Shown here piece by piece: positions 25,601-37,600 of a DNA stretch of 64,000 bases. Made by a program: the position numbers and the translations under genes. The notes beneath the pieces were generated by a model, which searched no databases, was not told where the DNA came from, and worked only from the letters and a program-made list of their open reading frames with translations. Numbering within the stretch: position 1 is the first letter of the stretch; every line of letters starts with the position of its first letter. Source of the stretch: Mya arenaria (taxonomy: Eukaryota; Mollusca; Bivalvia; Myida; Myidae); the NCBI RefSeq assembly GCF_026914265.1, contig NC_069130.1:7911682-7975681 (forward strand). Direction: 5' to 3'.

Positions 25601-28600
25601 TAAGAAAACTAAAAAAAAACAGTGTAAGTCAAACCTAGCGTTGACACAATTATGGAAGTTTTCTTCTCACAGTAGCCGGACCTAGGATTCAGAAATGATT
25701 CTGCGTCACACACACACTGACCTAGGGAGAGAAAATTTTGAAATAAGACATGCACACATAATTGATGTATGGAAATGTCTCCGTCATACACACTGACTCG
25801 TATTGGTATCAAGCCATAGCAGTTACCCCCGTATTGGTATCAAGCAATAGCAGTTACCCCCGTATTGGTATCAAGCCATAGCAGTTACCCCCCTATTGGT
25901 ATCAAACCATAGCAGTTACCCCCGTATTGGTATCAAGCCATAGCAGTTACCCCCGTATTGGTATCAAGCCATAGCAGTTACCCCCCTATTGGTATCAAAC
26001 CATAGCAGTTACCCCCGTATTGGTATCAAGCCATAGCAGTTACCCCCGTATTGGTATCAAACCATAGCAGTTAACCGCGTATTGTTATCAAACCATAGCA
26101 GTTAACCCCGTATTGGTATCAAGCCATAGCAGTTAACCCCGTATTGGTATCAAACCATAGCAGTTAACCCCGTATTGGTATCAAACCATAGCAGTTAACC
26201 GCGTATTGTTATCAAACCATAGCAGTTACCCCCGTATTGGTATCAAACCATAGCAGTTACCCCCGTATTGGTATCAAGCCATAGCAGTTACCCCTGTATT
26301 GGAATCAAACCATAGCAGTTACCCCCGTATTGGTATCAAACCATAGCAGTTACCCCCCTATTGGTATCAAACCATAGCAGTTACCCCCGTATTGGTATCA
26401 AGCCATAGCAGTTACCCCCGTATTGGTATCAAACCATAGCAGTTACCCCTGTATTGGTATCAAGCCATAGCAGTTACCCCCGTATTGGTATCAAACCATA
26501 GCAGTTACCCCCGTATTGGTATCAAGCCATAGCAGTTACCCCCGTATTGGTATCAAACCATAGCAGTTACCCCCGTATTGGTATCAAGCCATAGCAGTTA
26601 CCCCCGTATTGGTATCAAACCATAGCAGTTACCCCCGTATTGGTATCAAGCCATAGCAGTTACCCCCGTATTGGTATCAAGCCATAGCAGTTACCCCCGT
26701 ATTGGTATCAAGCCATAGCAGTTACCCCTGTATTGGTATCAAGCCATAGCAGTTACCCCCGTATTGGTATCAAGCCATAGCAGTTACCCCCGTATTGGTA
26801 TCAAGCCATAGCAGTTACCCCCGTATTGGTATCAAGCCATAGCAGTTACCCCCGTATTGGTATCAAGCCATAGCAGTTACCCCTGTATTGGTATCAAGCC
26901 ATAGCAGTTACCCCCGTATTGGTATCAAACCATAGCAGTTACCCCCGTATTGGTATCAAGCCATAGCAGTTACCCCCGTATTGGTATCAAACCATAGCAG
27001 TTACCCCCGTATTGGTATCAAGCCATAGCAGTTACCCCCGTATTGGTATCAAGCCATAGCAGTTACCCCCCTATTGGTATCAAACCATAGCAGTTACCCC
27101 CCTATTGGTATCAAACCATAGCAGTTACCCCCCTATTGGTATCAAACCATAGCAGTTACCCCCGTATTGGTATCAAGCCATAGCAGTTACCCCCCTATTG
27201 GTATCAAGCCATAGCAGTTACCCCCGTATTGGTATCAAACCATAGCAGTTACCCCCCTATTGGTATCAAACCATAGCAGTTACCCCCGTATTGGTATCAA
27301 GCCATAGCAGTTACCCCCGTATTGGTATCAAGCCATAGCAGTTACCCCTGTATTGGTATCAAGCCATAGCAGTTACCCCCGTATTGGTATCAAACCATAG
27401 CAGTTACCCCCGTATTGGTATCAAGCCATAGCAGTTACCCCTGTATTGGTATCAAGCCATAGCAGTTACCCCCGTATTGGTATCAAACCATAGCAGTTAC
27501 CCCCCTATTGGTATCAAACCATAGCAGTTACCCCCCTATTGGTATCAAACCATAGCAGTTACCCCCCTATTGGTATCAAACCATAGCAGTTACCCCCGTA
27601 TTGGTATCAAACCATAGCAGTTACCCCCGTATTGGTATCAAGCCATAGCAGTTACCCCCGTATTGGTATCAAACCATAGCAGTTACCCCCGTATTGGTAT
27701 CAAGCCATAGCAGTTACCCCCGTATTGGTATCAAACCATAGCAGTTACCCTTGTATATCAAATATTAATGATGTCAGAGGGTAACAGTGAAAAGTAACAG
27801 TTCAAATTGTTGCCCACTGTAGTTCACCATGTATTACATAGAGATTTTAAGCTATTAGGTATAATAAAAACTAATAATTGACAAAAACTAATGGTTAACC
27901 ATTTGAAATTTGTGAAAAAATAAATAAAACTCAAAAATTCATAGTCAATTAAAATGTTACATTTACTATAAGTGATAATCCATTAATGAAAACCAGAATC
28001 CCTTATCTCAAACATCTAATCCTAGAAGAATTCACTTAGTATAATAAAGAAGAGAATTATTTCTTTCAGTGTAAGACTTTAATATTCTTCAACAAGTGAG
28101 CACCAAAAGCTGTATTTTAAGAGTGGCATTGATAAGAGTCAAATATTTACTTTTGGTGAACACGGGGTGAAGCATTACAATCTTACACTGAAGTGAATAA
28201 AACTTTTAATTATACGTGTGAAAAGGATATAACAATTATTGTTGTTTATCAGAAAAGTGCACCAAAATGTATGCAATCTTTGTCCTTAGCCCTGTGCACA
28301 CTGATGTTTGATTTGGAAGTGAGAATGGGCTAAGATTTCAAAAATAGTGAAAAATATTAAAAAGTTATTTCACTGTTTAAAACAATGAAATATCCATCCT
28401 ATTTCACTGATAAACCTCTATAAACCAACCAAAAGCATATAATAAACTAAAACATTGTTTTATCCTCTTACTAACCATTTTTAGACTTGCTGTTGCCTAT
28501 TCCAGAACACATTTCGTTGTCAGAGCATTTGTAAAGCAGTCCAAGCTCACATGACTTGCCGTAGGTAGCTGGAATAGAAAGACATTATCTTCATGTTAAT

Positions 28601-31600
28601 GCACCCTTATAATTTTTATTTAAAGCTGCCAACCCTGATCGGTAGGTAAGGATAGACTTGGTGACACTAAATTGACAACATATAACAAAAAATGTGCTTA
28701 TTCCAAAGGTCAAGCAAAAGCTGAAAATACAAACGCTGATGCTTGTTTGTTGTTTTTCAGTCGAAAATGAGCATAACTGCACAATAGGTTGCTAACCATG
28801 TGTGTATTGTCTCTGGTGACATGTGTACAAGTTTTATTTAAATACCTTGAACCGTTTTGAGTTATGACCATGTTTAATTTTTTGCAGGTCAAAGACAAAC
28901 CCCGTAGTTGACATCAACACTTTGACAATACCATGATTTTACTTAAAAAAAACCTAACAGCCAAGCTTATAGAAACTAGGCATTTTTGGAGATTGGATAA
29001 GTCCACTAAAAGAATGCTTTTGAAAAGGCTAAAGGGCTGGAAACATTTCGGCGAGGGGTTTGGCCACTTAGGCCCCCAATGGGCTCAAAGGGGCTAAAGA
29101 CCCCTGCTTAAGCCCCCTGCTGCAGAAGCAACACTTATTCTTTAAAAGCCCTTCTGAGGACTCATCTGGCTTCGATTTTGAAGTAAACTGGAGCGTCAAT
29201 ACTTACATTAAATTAAGTAATTACTATTTTTTTTATTCGTCCCTGTAGCCATCTGCAGCCAATTGTATAAACGTGGATAAGTCCTCACAAGCGATCCAAT
29301 GACCAATCACATTCCAGTATTTAGTTTCATTTACTTTTTGTTGAATTATAACTTATAATAGACATCATGATATTACACCAAAACTATCAGCATGCTGATA
29401 TATATATATATGGGGAAAAATGATATACCTAAACAGAGAATGAACGAAATGTGAAGGTAGTCAATAGCTATAATATGCCAGCAGTGCTGAATGTGACACT
29501 CGTACCCTATCTTGATCATACCAAATTAAGATTCGCCCCCTGCACTTAATGCTTTTTTAACAGTATATTTATAAGGCCATTCTGATTATTTCAAATGTTA
29601 AGCTGTCTTACTTTTCTTAATTCCTGTCCAAATACAAATGGGTACAAAAGGCCAACAATAGTGTTGGGAATCGGTTCCAGTTTGACTATCGATAATTGGT
29701 TCCACTCAAGTAACCGGTTATTGAAAGTACAATCGGTTTTTAACAAGAACTTAATAGTAGTTTCATTCTTGTACAATAACTCGTAAATCCTTAACTATGC
29801 TTATGTTATGTGTATGTTTGGAGATGACTGAGCACCTCTTAATGTATAAATGAACTCAGAATAGAAAATTGTCAGACATTATCCGGACGCAAACAATGAA
29901 ATGGAAAGAATAAAAACAACTCGCCAGTGGAATCGATGATCGATTATGACCAAATACAATCAATTCTCAGCAGTTTCTGGCTCAACCAATAATTTTTTTA
30001 TTAGACGAAACATCACTAGCCAACTATATATTTTTCACTTATTTTCGGGGTACAATATTTTGCAAGAATAAAACATACATCCTTTCTTCATTTCATGGTG
30101 ATGTATATTAGGATTTGAGAAAATAAATAGGAAGGAAATTTTAATCAGAGATTTTTTTTTTTGAAATTCTGTTTACATTCAAACGGGAAATTCTTTCAAC
30201 AAAATGAATATGTTTTGTGTCATTATGTTCCAGTCTATCCAATCAACAATCTATTGTAAATTCTTGATTCAAGAAAAATATTGAAAACATAGCGACTTAA
30301 ATTCATTTCCTGTTACATGCAAATATTTTTCTTGAAATAGAAGCAATCACAACAAAGCCACAGACATTGTTAATTCAATTGCATAGTGCCATACATGTTG
30401 GTGTCTGAAGCTATTTCTTGTGATAATATGATTATGTAGTACGGTAAGATTTGAAAACTGGTAAATAAGCATCCCAAAATACTGAATAGCAGACAGTAGC
30501 ATTAATATATGTTATAAGAATTGACTATTTCCATACCTGACTTGATCACAGGAGGGGTGGTTGGAACTGGTGCCTTGGTTGTACCTGCTATACAATGTAC
30601 AAAATAATAATATAATACTCATTTAATAATTTAAAATACATCATAAACGACACAGCCATCGTTTAATAAAATCATCATATGTTTTTGATATATCATAGAC
30701 TAGTCTAGTTGTATAAGTTTTGATGTAATGGTAAAAATGTCTAGGTTTGTAAATGGTGCACATTATAATAGAGATGTTTTATGTATTTCCTGCTTTAAAT
30801 CATCATATCAGTATTCATAATATTAATAAGATATCAGATAATTTTGTTGTTGTTTTTTATCACATTTGTGGTCAATAAATAAAAAAAATATTAAACTCAT
30901 TTCCTAAAATTAATAAAAACTTGTCAAGGCTTTTATTTACCAATTTCAGAGAACTTACTTAATAAATTTTGTATTGAATGACCACTGATCTTCCATTTAT
31001 CATTGAAATGCTGTTAGAAACATATTAACACATAAATTTATTTTTAATATGTTAATAAACAGACACTTAATTTAAAGTGTGTAACCCTTCATATCTTGAA
31101 TTATTTGTTAAGATAAAATGTTTCTTATTAACCATATTTGTATATTTTATAGCATTCAATGAAGAGAAAGTCTTTAACAAACTCACACATTACAAACGAA
31201 AACATCAGTTACGATTTATAAAAGACACAAGCTCCTGTCTTAAAAGAAATATATGTTACACGTGTAAGAGGTTTGATTTTGATCTTTAATATTGATCTTA
31301 TACATTTTATTTGTAGATTAATACTTTTAGATATTTCATATCTCTGAAAAATGTAATTATATAAACTCAAAAACATCTTAAGATTCTTACTTTTCTTTGG
31401 TGGAACAAAAGTGCATTTTCCCTTTTCTCGATATGGAATCAACGATTGGTTCGAGCTGCCGCAGGGCGGAACATCAATGAGGGTTGGGGGAATCACTGTC
31501 TCTTGCCTAAATGGGAAATAAGGCAGTCCTTCGGCCACGCTCACCTTTATGGTTCCCTCGATCTGTGAGGTAATGAATCCCTTTATTCCGTGAGCATTAA

Positions 31601-34600
31601 ATTCTAGTGTGATTTATGAGCTATACCTTTTGTAATTATAAAATGTCACATGGTCAGTGACAATGGGTTCTGTGAAGGAAAAAGGGGTAATTACATTAAC
31701 TATCTTGTTATGTGACAGAAAATACCTCATAAATCAATTGCATATCTTACTGTCATATAAAAAGATACTTTGGAAATAGATTCCATTTTTGATAATAAAG
31801 ACCTCTCACAACACACGATCTTATAACCAGAAACATGAATGTTAATTTGAAAACATAATTACACAGAGCAGGGCTCTCACTAGGCTGGAAATTTTGGGAG
31901 AAGTGACTTCTCCCTTCAGCCAATTTAGGGAGAAGTGGGGAGACTTTAGGGAGAAGTGATACTTTTCGTAACACCTGATACAAAAACTATGCCATACCAC
32001 TCACCTAAGTTTATATTCACATTAAAATTGATTGCTATAACTATATAAAATGTTCATTACATAATGTATCATTTTTGGCTCAGCAAAAGTGTATTCGTCA
32101 ATGTCACATAGTTTATCTCAAAAAAGCATCTAAAATGAAACAAACAAAAAAAGACAGCTAAGGTTTCGAAATTATCAAAATGACCTTATAAATGAACTGT
32201 CAATATAGTAGGGGAACGAATGTTGTTTTGGTACATTCGGGATAGGCTACGAATGTCACACTCAGCTATGCTGTTATTTACTTGTCTCTTGCTAAATAAT
32301 TTTAAATATACTGACATTTAAAAAAAAAAAGACATTTAAATCAGTGTCCTTGATAAAAAAAATTACCAATACATAATGGGAGGTTGAAAAATTAAATCGG
32401 AAAATTGTTTTGACAAAATGGCGATCTCGCCGATTTTTTTTTACATCGTAACTGTGACAGGAGAAAATCACTGTAAGTAAACATTACATAAAGCAAAAAA
32501 AATATTTTTTTGTGTTTACAAATCAATTTTTATCATGGACATTTCACTAAAACCAATCAAATATTTGGTGATACGTCATGTTATTGATTTTCTTAGCCTA
32601 CTTGCCGAGATGGCTATATGACCGTCTGCTTCAAAAGCAACAATGTTTAAATGTCTTGCATTGTTTGTTCAATACATATATATTAATTACTTTTTAACTT
32701 CATTAATGCTTGACTCGATTTTTCATAATTATGTCGCCTTTTCTATCTCTTTTTAACGAACTTATATCATTTGATCAGGGTCTTCTCAATGTACATTCTT
32801 ATTGGTTAGCCTTCAATAGCTCCGCCTTCTGACGATGTTTTGGTAATTGGATGACACGGCCCAATTATCGGATTAGGAGATTACCAATTTGTACGAATGA
32901 CTTAATTATTGTGATGTTTTGACTAATGGGACATTGGCCAAATACTCGCTGATTGACAGATTTACAATGTGCTAAAATTTTCGGCGAAGTGAATGTCGCT
33001 TTGATGATACAAATGGGCGAAGTCTGGGAATTTTAGGCGACCACTTCGCCCAAGTCGCCCCCTCGCGAGAGCCCTGCAGAGAGGCCCTGCCATGCTCACA
33101 TATAAATAGTCATAAAAAAGATTTGTTGTACATTGCATGAAGAAAAGTTATTCCAAAAAGAGTTTGTTACATGAAATTCTCTAAATGGCAATATTATTTT
33201 TGAAATAGAACTTGCATGCTTACCCCACAATATAAGATAAATGGGGTTTACCTCAAATATCAATCTTAGTCTCAACTTATTTCACCATGAAGCATAAAAT
33301 ATTGTTAAAAATTATGTTTTTTGGTAACACCTGTTAAAATCGCATTTTATTATAGAATATTTTGATTAATCCCTTTGGGCAAGATTCTAAGCAAAAAAAA
33401 ACGCCAATGCAGCAACGCTGCATTAAAGCCAGATTTTTTATTTGACGATGCAATTTTGCAAACCTAGGATTTGAGCTAGTGACCTAGTATTTTTAACCAA
33501 AAAGTCCCGTATTCATACTTATCATAGATATCCTTCAAACAAATAACCTGATCAACAGAAACTATTCCATTTGTGTGAGGAAAATGAACATTTTATAAAT
33601 ACATCAGCTTTTCCAATAAGATCTGTCCCAGAGACCTAGTTTTTGACCCTAGATGACACATTTTATCATCTAAGATTTCATTTTTTTTTATAACATCAGG
33701 AAAATATTTCGTAAGATTTGACCTAGTTTTTGATGTGAGGTGACCCATATTCACAAATGTTTAAGGCAAAGTGTAGACAAATATTCTGACCAAGTTTCAT
33801 AAAGATTTGACAAAAATTAATGAATTTTTACGACCTTGGAATTCTTTCTCCTAAGATTTGACTTTGTGACCTAGATTTTGACTGGGGATGACCCATATTA
33901 AATAACTTTCAAGATATTATGCAGACAAATATTCTGACCAAATTTTATAAAAATTTGACAAAATTGTTGAATTTATGATGTAGAAAGATTTTCATAAGAT
34001 TTGACCTAGTGACCTAGAATTTGAACCGGGATGACCGATATAAAAAATAAGCAATAATTTATGCAGACAAATATTCTGACCAAGTTTCATCAAGATATGA
34101 AAAAAATGTTGAATTGATGACAAAACATAAAAAAGTTGTCAAAACTTTCAATCTCTGTGAGAGTGCTGCTTTAAGACAAAAATCCATGCAATATTAATAA
34201 TAGAACTTTCAATCTTACCCCAAATCTGAGATGAGTGGCATTCACCTGGACCATCTGCACGTCTATAACCGCCGTTGCCCTCCCCAACCGGGTCACAGAA
34301 CTTGGCACTGGAGTACATGTACATATTAATATTACTTCATTTCAGGTTTTATCTAATCTTATCTAGTATTGAGCATTTCTTGAATATTTTCAGAAACTTA
34401 CATCAATAACATCATCTAGACGCATTTCAGGTTAGAATTCTGGTAGCTATTTCAAAGATTGGAGTGCTATCTGCATATCGGCCACAGTTTTTTTTGCATC
34501 TTTTACTCATTACTTTTCACTACACTGAATTGTTCTACTTTATGCTGTTGTATAATAGCATAAATAAATTTACATATATATAATAATGTAACTTCAAGAT

Positions 34601-37600
34601 TTTCTGTCACGGTAAAACTGAACTCAGTAATGCAAAGTAATGTTATGCTAGATCATTGTAAGAGTAACCCCTTTGATAGATCTGACGAATAAATAAATAC
34701 TCTAAGGTTAAATGTCACTAAATATTTTACAGGTCATATCACTCATTGAAATTAAGACTTTTGGATGAACAAGCCTGTATTCTTATACTATTGCTTGGCA
34801 TCAATTTTTTTAATAAGCCCTGCTTTATGAAATTCAGAAATTGAGCAAGCCCAAAGGCATTTTACCAGTGCAGGGCTTGTGGGCTTACCAGTGCAGGGCT
34901 TGTGGGCTTACCAGTGCAGGGCTTGTGGGCTTACCATTGCAGGGCTTGTGGGCTTACCATTGCAGGGCTTGTGGGCTTACCAGTGCAGGGCTTGTGGGCT
35001 TACCAGTGCAGGGCTTGTGGGCTTACCAGTGCAGGGCTTGTGGGCTTGTGTTAATTTCAATCACTGATGTCATATGACACCAGAGCAGGAAAGTTTAAAT
35101 GACTTTGCTCTATAGCATGATGTTACGCTTGTTACGCTTGAGGATATGATCTTCTACTGAATGTGGGGGAAAACATACTTGTCTCTCACAGGAACCAACA
35201 ACTTAACACACAATTGTTCTCAAGCTTTTGCAATCAAACCCATGCTGAAAAGATATTGGCTACAACTACGACTATGACAATGTTAGGGTGCTGGATTTAT
35301 TATGGTAATTTGATTACTTTACAACTGGGAATGAAAATTTCAGAAGGAACTTCTAGCAATTCAGAATTCTGCACAATTTCCAAGAATTTTGCCATCTTGA
35401 ATGTGTAAGAATATAATGATGCCTTGGATAATGTCTGTTGAGATGTTATTTATGATTCCTAAATTCCAATCTTAATCGAGAAAACTTTCTTACTTGGCAC
35501 TTGATATTCATCGTTGTGGTTGACAGTCCCTTCCCTGGAGTAGTTTACCCCAGGAAGATTCATATAGTAGCTGAGACTGATAGGGCTCACGCAGTTGTCA
35601 AGACGCAGGCCCATACAAAATGTAAAGTCCATATATGACATGCCAAAGTGCTGGAAAAGGACGGGCGTTTTTACTATAATGATCACATTCATGAACCTGA
35701 TGATTGCACTGAATCACCAAACACTTGTACTAAAGTTTGTTAAAGCTAACAACTCAACTTTGAGGTCTTAGTTTTTAAACATTATATATTTTACAATTAT
35801 TGCGAAGAAGTTATGATAATTTATACTAAGTCACTCTCATTTGCAAGATGTTGCGCGAGAGTGCAGTCTTGTCTTTGAGGTATTAACAACTAGTTTCATG
35901 GACTCAGTGACCTGCAGCACTTCTTATTAATTTTGTAACAGCTGTTTAAGCTGTGCTTGTTTCATTTAAAATTACGAGCCAGTGTTTTTTTCCACTTTAA
36001 AAAAAATGGTGGCAGGACGATTTGATAGGGGAAAAATAGCATTGTTTTGGCAAAAATGGGAAGATACTAACATGTTCATCTTGTTTTAAAACTGTTTATT
36101 CAACAAACCCATTAACATGTTCATCAGGGCTTTGATAGTCATCAATGGCACTTTATTGCTACATTTGCTTAATGTAAAGCGGGTCAATGCTTAAAAAAAA
36201 TAATAAGGGGGATTTTTTACCTGGGGCCAAAACACAAACGCTATGAGCACATTATATTTTTCACCATTGAAAGTTAACAACGATGCTGTTAACAACATTT
36301 GTTAACTTTAACAATAAGCCAATATTTATATGTATGTTGATCAATGAGCAAATACATTGCAGGGTTTCAGCTTAAGAGTTATGGAAGGGTGGTGCACCTT
36401 GTCCATTTTGGTCACAATCTTCTGTGCTCATGGAGACGAGTATAGGCCCCCTTCTGCCTTCATAGTTTTAAATGTGTAAGATAATCAAATATTTCTTTTG
36501 CTTTGATTAAAACTAATACTATGATTATAAATACATAAAAAATACATATTTGGCTGTTGAAACCTCATTACTCGAATTAAACACAATTCCTAACATTAAT
36601 TAATGTTCAAGTTCTTCGTAAGTTTGATACAATGTGCCCTTTTCTCCTTTGGCAACCAGTCTTTTTTCTGCAGCCCCTGGCCTTTTTCCAAACCTGCCTA
36701 AAACTATACATTGCCCGCTTTCTGAATATATATATCAACATTCTTCAGTTGTAGTTTTTAAATCAGAAGAAGTGAAAATTGAATAAAACAAACTTGCCTA
36801 CAGCTAATGATTTGATAACTAGATTACATGTAAGGCTTAAAATTGGATATATAACTGACCGAGGCGTTGACTCGTCCTGAACAGTCGATGGACGTACAAG
36901 AGCTGTTACACGCAAGGTTCACCAAACCACCCATTGAATCTTGCCCTTCGGAAATGTTATGAGCCAGCTCATTCCAAAACTTGCATTCTGCTTCAGCATT
37001 TGTGAAAGAGATTTGTAGATAAAGGACCAGTCCTGGAAAGTATAAAAGAAAAATATATATAAATTTGTTGTCATTTTAAGACAAAGTTTACCTTTAAAAT
37101 CTTCTACGCCTTCATTGGACAATGTTTCTAGTCTTCTGGCAGTTGTTGATTTGAGCCAAGCACTGGCTATTTTTAACCAAGGTTTACTTAATTTATATTT
37201 AACTGCTGGCAGGATTAAACTAAGAGGGACTGTCTGTATGTGCCTAAAGACTGAGGTTGTGCATAGGTAAGAACCAGCCACATTTGTAAGTACATAGTCT
37301 GGCAGACACCTATGAAAAAACTGCATTTTACAAAAGAATGCGCGAGTAATGTAACCTTTAAAGTGACTTGCTCATGGTTTGTAAAAATGCACATTTTTTA
37401 CGAAATAAAGTATGGCAAATCATAAGGAGCGCCAGTAAGGAACAACACGAGGCAAATAGTCGAAGTTTAACCTTTTAATAACTGTAACAACATGTTTTAG
37501 TAAACAGGTATGGCAAAATATAAAACAGGGGAAGCAACTAGTGTTTTCTTTATATTATGCTCAACGGTATAAGGGAGATAATTATGCACTGACAGAGTGT

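Noticed and set aside
25800..27750. CRISPR-like direct repeats
   Set aside because: Units are contiguous with no unique spacers, and the setting is a eukaryotic intron.
34841..35077. Open frames with Gly/Leu-Trp-Ala-Tyr-type repeats
   Set aside because: Product of the 23-bp intron minisatellite.
36919..37326. 135-codon minus-strand frame
   Set aside because: Overlaps exon 2 of the membrane-protein gene in the wrong frame. The spliced frame has the signal peptide and cysteines.
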